Assembly: GCA_030431715.1 (NCBI GenBank)
Contig: JAUIIO010000015.1
Span: 35,793-99,792, forward strand
Source of the DNA: a bacterium
GTDB taxonomy: Bacteria; Bdellovibrionota_C; UBA2361; RFPC01
Direction: 5' to 3'
Length of the DNA stretch: 64,000 bases
Each line of letters starts with the position of its first letter. Positions within the stretch are counted from its first letter, which is position 1. Shown here in pieces: positions 51,076 to 58,490 of this stretch. Position numbers and translations under genes: made by a program. The notes beneath the pieces are model-generated. The model did not search any database and was not told where the DNA came from. It worked only from the letters and a program-made list of their open reading frames with translations.

Positions 51076-52269
51076 ATGTACATTGAGCGACTGATAACTC
51101 AAAAATTTAAAGGTTATTTGGACTCCTATAAGGTAGTGGCCCTTATAGGTCCACGTCAGTCTGGAAAAACTACACTCGCTCGGCATACGTTTCCGGAGTT
51201 TGAGTACAGAACACTTGAGAACCCAGAAACTCTTTTGAGGGCCCGAGAAGATCCGAAACTTTTTTTGTCTTCCATTACTTCGAATGTCATTCTAGACGAG
51301 ATTCAGAATATCCCCGAGCTTTTTTCCTACCTCCAAGAAATTATTGATGACCGCTCTGATAGAAGAAAGTTTATTTTAACAGGCTCGAACAGCTTCCAAT
51401 TGTCAGAAAAGATCTCCCAATCCCTAGCAGGACGAATCCGAATCCTGAAGATCTTGCCATTCCTCTATGAGGAATTCCCACGGCAGTTTAGAGATAGTCA
51501 TGCTCGCCTTAACGATCTGGAGAGTGTCCTCTGGTCGGGATTCTATCCCCCAATCTACGAAAGAGACTTGCACCCATCGGATTGGTTTTCGGACTACTAC
51601 AATACCTATGTTCAAAAAGATGTTAGAAGTACGCTTAATGTGCAGGACCTAGGGCAGTTCGATCGTTTCGTACGGGTTTGCGCCAGTAGGGTAGGTCAGT
51701 TGGCGCAGTATTCTGAAATTGCTAGTGAAGTCGGGATAAGTCAGCCTACTGCCGTAAAATGGTCAACAGTGTTAGAGTCGAGCTTTATCCTGTTTAAGCT
51801 TCAGCCTCATTTTAGGAACTTTGGTAAGAGGATCATTAAATCGCCGAAGCTCTACTTTTACGACACGGGCTTGCTTTGCTTTTTGCTTAGAATCAACTCT
51901 CCAGAGCAAGTCCTAACCCACCCGATGCGAGGCAGTATCTTTGAGAATATGATAGTCTCTGAGATTCATAAATTTTATTACTCACTGGCACAAGAACCTC
52001 CACTCTATTTCTGGAGGGATCAGCATGGTCATGAGGTTGATCTTGTTGCCGATCTCGGCGAGTCGTTATTTCCAGTTGAGATCAAGTCGGGTTCTACTTT
52101 TCATTCAGACTGGCTCAAAAATATTCTGTGGTTTAATAAGCTTCAAGATTTTGCAAAAAGTGTGGTTGTCTATGGAGGGACAGAGTCTTATCCGCACAAA
52201 GATTCAGAGATCGTTTCTTGGCAAGATTTACAGACGAGTGACGTTAAAAACACGTGGCGGCTAGGTTGA
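51076..52269 (+). CDS. AAA+ ATPase of the DUF4143 family
   Basis: 397 residues from ATG 51076. The in-frame TTG at 51040 is part of the -35 box and is rejected. Walker A is GPRQSGKTTLARHTFP, Walker B ITSNVILDEIQNIPEL, and sensor KFILTGSNSFQLS; the arginine-rich AGRIRILKILPFLYEEF follows. A winged-helix-like stretch (YSEIASEVGISQPTAVKWST) and the C-terminal DUF4143 domain (YFWRDQHGHEVDLVADLGES, VEIKSGSTF), which resembles the PD-(D/E)xK fold, complete it. Function is unknown; these genes are patchily spread and often mobile. It lies in the repeat-rich tRNA region, in keeping with transfer. Confidence 0.9.
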   Translation: MYIERLITQKFKGYLDSYKVVALIGPRQSGKTTLARHTFPEFEYRTLENPETLLRAREDPKLFLSSITSNVILDEIQNIPELFSYLQEIIDDRSDRRKFILTGSNSFQLSEKISQSLAGRIRILKILPFLYEEFPRQFRDSHARLNDLESVLWSGFYPPIYERDLHPSDWFSDYYNTYVQKDVRSTLNVQDLGQFDRFVRVCASRVGQLAQYSEIASEVGISQPTAVKWSTVLESSFILFKLQPHFRNFGKRIIKSPKLYFYDTGLLCFLLRINSPEQVLTHPMRGSIFENMIVSEIHKFYYSLAQEPPLYFWRDQHGHEVDLVADLGESLFPVEIKSGSTFHSDWLKNILWFNKLQDFAKSVVVYGGTESYPHKDSEIVSWQDLQTSDVKNTWRLG

Positions 52270-52285
52270 GATTCCGCAAGGAGAG

Positions 52286-54055
52286 CTATCTCACGCAAGT
52301 AAAAGTTTTCGACCACGAATCGTGTAGCAATTGTCTGTGTTTCCTAAATGGAACAAGCCACATGAGTACCACTGAGAGTGGGAAGGAAAATATCCTAACG
52401 AAATGTTGAGCGGCTGTTGGTTTCTTTCCGTTCTGGGAGATGACTTGCAAACCGACCAGTGACTGACCAGCAGAGCTCTGTAGCGTAAAAGAAGTAAGTA
52501 GAGGTACTAGAAAGAAGAGAGCAAAGCCGCTCATGAGCGTATATTCAATAAGTACTACAGCGTCGTAACTAAATTCATTCACGAGCAGGAGGCGGCCCAG
52601 TATGGCAGGATTAGTGAATTGAAGAGCGATTACTGCTGAGCTTAGCGAAACGAAGATAAGGAGTAGGACGTCAAGAAGGAATGCCAGAACGCGTCTAAGC
52701 GTGCCAGCAGTAGTCGCTTCTAGGAGGGGAGAGTCCGAACTTTCAAGAGCAAGATCGGACTCTGCACTTAAAGACGCTCCTTTCGTTCCAGAGAGCCCGT
52801 ATACCGGTGCTTCAACAGCTTTCTTTGTTTTTTCAAGTATGTCTTCCAGTCTCTTCGAGTCTGCGATTGAGTGACGCTCAGCTTCATGTTTTGCCTCTTC
52901 GTAGACCTCTTCGATCTCAGGATTGCGTACAGCATCAAGAGCCACATCGAGTAATACTTTAATATCTTCGCGATCGGTGAAATCTTGGAAGTCATAAGTG
53001 TGCATCTCAATTGCTGCCGTAGATGCAGAGCCACGGATCTCTTGAAGGGTCACGTCCCATAGCTCTCCGGGATCCTCGATCGGCGGTGGTGGAGATTTGG
53101 GAGTTTCTGGCTCGTCTTCTAAAGCGGAGTCTTCTTCTAGGGGAGTGTCACTCAGGTCTTGAGGCTCTTCAGAAGGAGTGGGCGGTATGGAGGACTCTCT
53201 TTCAAAGGATGCCTGTTCGAGGCTTACTTCTTGTGCGCTCAGAGGTTCTTGTTCGCTGGAGATTTTTTTGTCCGATTGACTTACCCCATCTTCAAATTGG
53301 CTTACGCTATCTGCCAATTCATCCTCTGAAGATTCTGGATGCGCCTCTGTAAGGGAATAAAGCTCGTCAGTGGCGGCATCTATTTCTTCAGTAACATCTT
53401 CTATCGTAACCACTCTTTTCTGAATAATTGGAATGGTATGAGATACGGTAGGCTCAGGTGGCATTTCACTTCGAGGATAGTGTATCTCTGTTACTTCAGA
53501 GAACCACTCTTTGAGATCCCACTGCTTAAGCTCCTCGCTTTGCGTTGCTGATTCGGGGGCTGCCGTAAGAACCTCTTCAACGATCTGGCGATCACTCTCG
53601 CGTTCTTCCGAAGAGAGTTCCTCTTCTCCCTCTTCTCTATGGGCACTATCTTCATCGGGAGGCGTCTGAATCTCGACAGGTTCTTCTTCTTCTTGGTGAG
53701 CTTCGTCTGCTCTTAAAGGTTCTTCTGGGAGCTCTTTAGAGATCTCTACGTTTAGCTTGCTCTCTTCTTGCTCTGGGTTTACTGGTGTGTTTGTTGAGAG
53801 TGGCTCTGTTTCAGCGTCTTCTTGCTGCTTTGTAACGTAACCTATCGCATTTATGAGCCTTGATATCCCAGCGCCAGTATCGTCCTCATTTTTTTGTGAT
53901 TTTTTTTGTACTCTTGAAAGAAGTTCCTCGTATGGTGTGTCAGGAAACGATATTCTTAAACCATTATCAGTTTTAAATGGCCTGAGATCGGTGTGGCAGC
54001 TAGGACATATATCCCGGAGATCGGAAAAGACTTTTGAGCATTCAGGACATTTCAT
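52286..54055 (-). CDS. Zinc-ribbon and RDD-domain membrane protein with long acidic linker
   Basis: 589 residues. An N-terminal zinc ribbon (MKCPECSKVFSDLRDICPSC) is followed by about 370 residues of Glu/Ser/Pro-rich low complexity, then an RDD-family membrane domain from about residue 445: GTLRRVLAFLLDVLLLIFVS, three helices, and HDSWSKTF near the end. The first motif, normally R-x-x-A-x-x-x-D, reads RRVLAFLLD. RDD proteins have unclear roles, some linked to ion transport. The start overlaps the rsmE stop (ATGA). The soluble part should be cytoplasmic. Confidence 0.8.
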   Translation of the reverse strand: MKCPECSKVFSDLRDICPSCHTDLRPFKTDNGLRISFPDTPYEELLSRVQKKSQKNEDDTGAGISRLINAIGYVTKQQEDAETEPLSTNTPVNPEQEESKLNVEISKELPEEPLRADEAHQEEEEPVEIQTPPDEDSAHREEGEEELSSEERESDRQIVEEVLTAAPESATQSEELKQWDLKEWFSEVTEIHYPRSEMPPEPTVSHTIPIIQKRVVTIEDVTEEIDAATDELYSLTEAHPESSEDELADSVSQFEDGVSQSDKKISSEQEPLSAQEVSLEQASFERESSIPPTPSEEPQDLSDTPLEEDSALEDEPETPKSPPPPIEDPGELWDVTLQEIRGSASTAAIEMHTYDFQDFTDREDIKVLLDVALDAVRNPEIEEVYEEAKHEAERHSIADSKRLEDILEKTKKAVEAPVYGLSGTKGASLSAESDLALESSDSPLLEATTAGTLRRVLAFLLDVLLLIFVSLSSAVIALQFTNPAILGRLLLVNEFSYDAVVLIEYTLMSGFALFFLVPLLTSFTLQSSAGQSLVGLQVISQNGKKPTAAQHFVRIFSFPLSVVLMWLVPFRKHRQLLHDSWSKTFTCVR

Positions 54056-54777
54056 AGCGTTAGCGCGTTTACCATGGCAATTGCTGTAATTGCAGCAGTC
54101 TCCGATCTTAAAGGGTAATCGCCAATACTGACAAGTTTAAAGCCGCGTTCGGTGAAGGCTTTTTCTTCTTCTGGTGAGAAATCGCCCTCGGGTCCTATGA
54201 TAAGGTTTATCTCACTAAGTATGTCCCGGTAAGCGGGGAGCGGCAGGGCGCTTTCTTTTAGTGAACATACAAGCGTGTTTTTCGGGTTTAGCTGTGCGAG
54301 CATCTCTGCAAACTGTGTTTCCAGTGAGACTTTGGGGATAGCGCTACGTTTAGATTGCTTTGCTGCAGATTCGGCTACCTTTCTTAGTCGAGTAAGCCAT
54401 TGTTCGCTCTTCCCAGTTGTGACGCTCCTGTCGCTTGTCCAGAAGACGATCTCTCTAACTCCGAGCTCAGTGGCCTTTTCGCAAACGAGCTCATTTTTCT
54501 TTCCTTTACAAAGAGCAAAGCAGAGCTTTTTGACGGGGCATCTGTTTTTATCTGTTTGAATTTCTTCCAGTAGCTTTACCGTGCACTCCTTGTCGACCAC
54601 TTGGACCTCTGCTAGGAATTTCAGGTTGCTTACGGTGTCTACTACATGAATGGTGTCGCCGCTTCGTCGTCGAATGACGTTAAGTACGTGGTGAGAGTCC
54701 TCAGGAGAGAGTTGGATCTCTGCTCCTTGCTTAGGAGTTTCTTCAGCTTTAAGAAATACCTGCCATATCTGAGGCAT
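54052..54777 (-). CDS. rsmE: 16S rRNA m3U1498 methyltransferase
   Basis: 241 residues. An N-terminal PUA-like domain (LSPEDSHHVLNVIRRRSGDT) precedes a SPOUT domain whose knot is marked by CFALCKGKKNELVCEKATEL, LIIGPEGDFSPEEEKAF and SIGDYPLRSETAAITAIAMV. These match RsmE, which methylates U1498 of 16S rRNA. It lies 17 bases after the DsbA-fold gene and overlaps the next gene. Confidence 0.94.
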   Translation of the reverse strand: MPQIWQVFLKAEETPKQGAEIQLSPEDSHHVLNVIRRRSGDTIHVVDTVSNLKFLAEVQVVDKECTVKLLEEIQTDKNRCPVKKLCFALCKGKKNELVCEKATELGVREIVFWTSDRSVTTGKSEQWLTRLRKVAESAAKQSKRSAIPKVSLETQFAEMLAQLNPKNTLVCSLKESALPLPAYRDILSEINLIIGPEGDFSPEEEKAFTERGFKLVSIGDYPLRSETAAITAIAMVNALTL

Positions 54778-54794
54778 GGCTAAGAGTGTAAGAT

Positions 54795-55400
54795 CTAGTT
54801 CTTTAAGCCTGCGCTCTCAAGTCGTTCGCGCAGGTAAGGAATCTTATCGAGCCCAACAATCCGCTCTTTGTCGATGATGAATGTGGGGGTATCGAATATT
54901 CCGAGTTTTCTACCTCTTTTGTATATTCCCTTAACTCGCTCGCGGGTATCTGAGTTAGAGATTTTGCTTAGAAACTCTCCGAGGTCGATATCCATCTCGT
55001 CGCAAAGCTCGCTGAAAAACTCATCATCATTTGGGTTTTTTCCTTCTCCCCACCAGTGGTGAAAGACTTTGTAGTTATATTCCATCTGGAAGCCGAGATC
55101 TCCAGCAACAACCGCTCCTCTGGTCACACGACCTGGATCGTACTCTTCACTTGGCCAGCTTTCTGGAAATTCGAGCGGAATGTTATGCTCAGCGGCATAA
55201 CGCTTAGTGTCTTCAAAAAGGTAAGAGAGCTTGTCGGGTATAATTGATCCAGACTGTCCCTGTTGACCGGAGGCTCTGGCAGAAAATGGCTGCCACAGAA
55301 GCTCAACGTCGAACTCCTTCGCTATTTCATAAATCGACTCGAGTGCAAGGTAGGAATATGGGCTTTGAAAAGAGTAAAAAACTTCAATACTTTGTGTCAT
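54795..55400 (-). CDS. DsbA-fold 2-hydroxychromene-2-carboxylate isomerase family protein
   Basis: 201 residues. The start VFYSFQSPYSYLALESIYEI carries the Ser-Pro-Tyr-Ser of the HCCA isomerase/kappa-GST branch, with the CxxC of true DsbA replaced. LLWQPFSARAS, TRGAVVAGDLGF and the cis-Pro region GIFDTPTFIIDKERIVG follow the family. It probably acts on a glutathione-linked or aromatic substrate; the natural reaction is unknown. It is the first gene of a three-gene operon with rsmE and the RDD protein. Confidence 0.85.
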   Translation of the reverse strand: MTQSIEVFYSFQSPYSYLALESIYEIAKEFDVELLWQPFSARASGQQGQSGSIIPDKLSYLFEDTKRYAAEHNIPLEFPESWPSEEYDPGRVTRGAVVAGDLGFQMEYNYKVFHHWWGEGKNPNDDEFFSELCDEMDIDLGEFLSKISNSDTRERVKGIYKRGRKLGIFDTPTFIIDKERIVGLDKIPYLRERLESAGLKN

Positions 55401-55622
55401 GTGTGATCTCTAAATAAGTGTACTTGCAGGCTTTATTACTCTGCGCGTATCTTTTCTTTGGTAACGGCAAGACTATACTGTACTCGCTGATGTTTGCAAG
55501 GTTTTATGAATTTTTTCGGATATCTGGCTTTTGGCGCCGCGGAATGTTTCGCGGGGTCTTGCAGACGTTTCCATTGTCCTACAGTATAGTGGGCTGATAG
55601 GGTTATAGAGAGGATGAGGCTC

Positions 55623-56219
55623 ATGAGACGACGTGAAGATATGACACTACTTGAGAAGGTCTATGTAGTTGAGATCGCTAAGGGAGTGTTTCTGACATTT
55701 GGCAAGCTTCTTCGCAATCTCATGTTTCACACTCTGCACGCTCTGGGGCTTAAGAAAGATGTCCGAGCGGCTGCAAGTATTCAATATCCCAATGAGCGCC
55801 GAGATTATCCCTCCCGTTACCGGGGGAGGCACCGTCTTACTCTTCATGACGATGGTGGGGTTAAGTGTACCTCGTGTTTCCTCTGCGCCACAGCTTGTCC
55901 GGCTAAGTGCATTTATATTGAGCCGGCTGAGCATGATGATCCTGAGATTGAGAAGTTTCCCCACCGCTATGAGATTGATACGTTGTTGTGCATATACTGC
56001 GGCTACTGTGTAGAGGCTTGCCCGGTGGATGCTATACGAATGGACACAGGGATTCATCCTCAGGTCTATCCTCCCGATCCGCGCAGGTTTATCGAGGATA
56101 AGGAGACGCTCATGCAGCGCTCAAGAGATCTGGAAGACCTCGGCTCCGAGAAGCTCTATCAGATTCATACTCGCAAACTCATACAGATTGAAGAAAATGC
56201 CTCAGAGCACATCGAATAG
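55623..56219 (+). CDS. nuoI: NADH-quinone oxidoreductase subunit I, orphan
   Basis: 198 residues from ATG 55623, which has GAGG close upstream; ATG 55614 is in frame. An amphipathic N-terminal helix is followed by two 4Fe-4S motifs, CTSCFLCATACP and CIYCGYCVEACP, the bacterial ferredoxin pair of NuoI, with GRHRLTLHDDGGVKCTSC before them. It carries clusters N6a and N6b in the peripheral arm of complex I. No other nuo gene is adjacent; nuoB lies 12 kb away. The next gene overlaps its 3' end by 23 bases. Confidence 0.93.
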   Translation: MRRREDMTLLEKVYVVEIAKGVFLTFGKLLRNLMFHTLHALGLKKDVRAAASIQYPNERRDYPSRYRGRHRLTLHDDGGVKCTSCFLCATACPAKCIYIEPAEHDDPEIEKFPHRYEIDTLLCIYCGYCVEACPVDAIRMDTGIHPQVYPPDPRRFIEDKETLMQRSRDLEDLGSEKLYQIHTRKLIQIEENASEHIE

Positions 56220-57363
56220 AGCCTTTCGGTTTAGGCCTGATTGCCTTTTTCTCATATTATCACTGCTTCTTTCTGTTGTTGCGGCTCAGGCGGCCCCTGA
56301 AAGCAGGCAGTTCTTTATTGATCAGACTTCAATCGGGCAACATCAGTCCTATGTTGTTCCTGAGGCCTTACCGCTGGTGCAGTCGGGGCAGTGGGTGCTC
56401 GAGGTGGAGGCTGAGGATGAGAGTTTTGATATCGAGGAGGCGGTATTAAATAAGGAGTATACTCCCGAAGATGTATCCAAGCTTCTCGCGACGCAGAGTC
56501 CTTATACTCGTAGAGTTGATACTTTTCGTGCTCAGACCTTTCATGGGTATGCTGTTTCTTACTCCATGGCTGGTAGGGTAGCGAGAGTTTTTCCTTCACG
56601 TATGGAAAACGAGAAGTTTAAAGAGCAGGATTTTCGCGAAACGCTTACACTCTCTTATTCTCCTGAGATTCCTTCACAGAAATGGCTTACCTATCGATTC
56701 TTGAGCGATGAAGATGACGTAGTGTTTTATTACTCACCGGTTCTTAAGGCAGTTAGAAGAATTGCTGCGGCAAACCGTTCAGATACTATCTTTGGATCAG
56801 AACTTAATCTTAATGATCTTTACGGAGCCTCTTACAAGACTGATATGCTTACCTTTGGTGAAACACGATTAGGTTTGTATGTTGCGCCGTTTCAAGAAGG
56901 CGGTGGTCGAGCAACCGTTGTGCAGAGCTGCGATCCCCTTCCTGAAGAGCCTCGTCAGGGAGATGGCGCTGATAGTGGTGGTTCTGCTGAAGGCAACAAG
57001 GGCTACCTTCTTGGAGCTGGTTGGTTGCCAGATGGCGTTCGCTATAAGCCAGCTAAGCTTTTAAGGGTTGAAGCCACTGTGCAGGACGCCTATGCAACAA
57101 TTCACCAGCTTGTTCTTTATGTTGATAGTCAAACTGGACTAATCCCTTACAAGATCGCTCTTGGGAGAACCGGAGAGCCTCTTAAGTTTGTGATGACGGT
57201 GTATCGTACTATTGATGGGGTGCCGCACGTAGATAGTGTCGCTGTTAAGAACTTACAATCAGATAAGGCCACACTCTTAACGTTTGATGGTCACTCCGTA
57301 TGCGCAGATGCTGCAGCTGATGGGCTATTAGAAGACTTTACTCCCAAAGCCCTCGCCAAATAA
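56197..57363 (+). CDS. Exported DUF1329/LolA-like protein (tentative)
   Basis: 388 residues from ATG 56197 (MPQSTSNRAFRFRP), chosen because a signal peptide follows (LFLILSLLLSVVAAQAAPES). The longer frame back to 56029 is a shadow over nuoI. The mature part contains TYRFLSDEDDVVFYYSPVLK and AVRRIAAANRSDTIFGSELN, which recall the outer-membrane lipoprotein-sorting/DUF1329 fold (LolA-like half barrel). One disulfide-type pair of cysteines is possible. Function is uncertain; it is coupled to nuoI but a direct link is not evident. Confidence 0.6.
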   Translation: MPQSTSNRAFRFRPDCLFLILSLLLSVVAAQAAPESRQFFIDQTSIGQHQSYVVPEALPLVQSGQWVLEVEAEDESFDIEEAVLNKEYTPEDVSKLLATQSPYTRRVDTFRAQTFHGYAVSYSMAGRVARVFPSRMENEKFKEQDFRETLTLSYSPEIPSQKWLTYRFLSDEDDVVFYYSPVLKAVRRIAAANRSDTIFGSELNLNDLYGASYKTDMLTFGETRLGLYVAPFQEGGGRATVVQSCDPLPEEPRQGDGADSGGSAEGNKGYLLGAGWLPDGVRYKPAKLLRVEATVQDAYATIHQLVLYVDSQTGLIPYKIALGRTGEPLKFVMTVYRTIDGVPHVDSVAVKNLQSDKATLLTFDGHSVCADAAADGLLEDFTPKALAK

Positions 57364-57383
57364 TTACAGCCCACCGACGTGGA

Positions 57384-57869
57384 TTACTTAACCCGCTTTA
57401 GGTGTGGGATTTTGCGTTTGGCGAGTTTGGAGCTCTGTTCTGTTGGTTCCTCTTCGAGCTTCTCTTGTGCAGGAGTTTCCTCTTCCTGATCGTCTGATTC
57501 CTCGGCAAGAGCTGCTGCCTCGGCTGGGTCTGTAACCATTTCTTCCAAGATCTCTTTAGGGGTGCTCTGTGGCCAGATCATGTTTTTGCCTGTTTCATCT
57601 GTGATCCCCCACACAGCGTCGAGTGGGATCTTGCAGGAGTGATATCCCTCTGGAAACAGGAGATCGGCGGCGATTTCGTCTGATTTAAGCTTAATCTCCC
57701 CTCGAAACTGTCTGCTGAGTTTTAGGGTGACATTATGCTTGGACATCAGCTGCTCCGGCAGCTCTACGCCCTCAAGGCGGGTATCTATGTGTATAAACGT
57801 GTGATCGCCCTCAAGGAGAGAGTCGATAGTGTTGAATTTTTCTTTTGTTTCTAATTCGTTATGGGTCAT
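57384..57869 (-). CDS. sspB: SspB-like ClpXP adaptor
   Basis: 161 residues. The SspB fold is visible in HTFIHIDTRLEGVELPEQL, LKLSRQFRGEI, SDEIAADLLFPEGYHSCKIP and DAVWGITDETGKNMIWPQS. An acidic flexible linker (about 110-148) leads to a C-terminal HLKRVK, which matches the ClpX-docking (XB) tail at the end of SspB proteins. It would tether ssrA-tagged or similar substrates to ClpXP. Divergent from the 57936 gene, with 66 bases between. Confidence 0.85.
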   Translation of the reverse strand: MTHNELETKEKFNTIDSLLEGDHTFIHIDTRLEGVELPEQLMSKHNVTLKLSRQFRGEIKLKSDEIAADLLFPEGYHSCKIPLDAVWGITDETGKNMIWPQSTPKEILEEMVTDPAEAAALAEESDDQEEETPAQEKLEEEPTEQSSKLAKRKIPHLKRVK

Positions 57870-57935
57870 TTTTCGAGCAACGTTTAAGTCCGAGACTGAA
57901 TCATAAAGGTACGAAGTTCTATGCTGAATTGAAAG

Positions 57936-58229
57936 ATGAATATTGAAAAGAACAGATTTAAATCTCAGATGCGACCGGTTTTGCTTTCAGAGAATGAGCA
58001 TATAGCCCATGTGACTGATCCCGGTGCTGAGCGATTGACGCGTAAGCCGTGGATTACTCGGAATATGGATGATGGTTCAATTGAGCTTGTTGTTATAGGA
58101 ATGCTGGCTGCCCTTATTGTTCTTCTTGCGATTCCGCTCTTCTCGGGGTTTGAAGAAGGGCAACCAAAATCGAACGCGCAACCTGAACAGAGCGCTCAGG
58201 TTGAATCTCTTGAGCAAGTAAAAGATTAA
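57936..58229 (+). CDS. Small single-helix membrane protein, unknown
   Basis: 97 residues. The cytoplasmic N-terminal 45 residues are basic, then one membrane helix (LVVIGMLAALIVLLAIPLFS) and a Gln/Glu-rich tail. No family recognised. The N-terminal part has no signal peptide cleavage site. It is divergent from sspB and followed by a repeat-rich gap. Confidence 0.6.
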   Translation: MNIEKNRFKSQMRPVLLSENEHIAHVTDPGAERLTRKPWITRNMDDGSIELVVIGMLAALIVLLAIPLFSGFEEGQPKSNAQPEQSAQVESLEQVKD

Positions 58230-58276
58230 ATTTCAATTCTGCTATTTGAATTCCCGTAATTCCTTCTGATTGTTCT

Positions 58277-58390
58277 CTTTCCTCTCATAGTCCTCCTCCT
58301 CCTCCACTAAAATCATTTGGTGCAGGTGCAGGAAAAGGATTAGGATGAGGATGAGGATGAGGATGAGGAGGAGGAGGATGATGAGGGGGA
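58277..58390. repeat. Hexamer-like repeat tract with inverted flanks
   Basis: From about 58335 GGATTAGGATGAGGATGAGG continues with near-perfect six-base period GATGAG, then GAGGAG triplets. The preceding strand has TCCTCCTCCTCC at about 58291-58302, which can pair with 58358-58372. Similar tracts lie near 15166, 24386/24520 and 50231. No gene in the 261-base gap 58230-58490. Confidence 0.75.
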
Positions 58391-58490
58391 GCGGGGGCTT
58401 GCCCAAGGATAAGATATCCCTTTGACTTTTTTATTCATTTTCATATAGCTACTGGCCTTTCTCGCTCTGGGGTGATACCTGATAGAAGTT

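Noticed and set aside
51076..52269. Toxin-antitoxin pair involving the DUF4143 gene
   Set aside because: No small partner gene is adjacent on the same strand; the neighbours are a repeat region and a convergent membrane protein gene.
56029..56196. N-terminal extension of the DUF1329-like gene
   Set aside because: It overlaps nuoI in another frame, and a normal signal peptide starts only at ATG 56197.
58277..58390. Possible CRISPR array
   Set aside because: The repeat unit is six bases with no unique spacers, and no cas genes are in the window.
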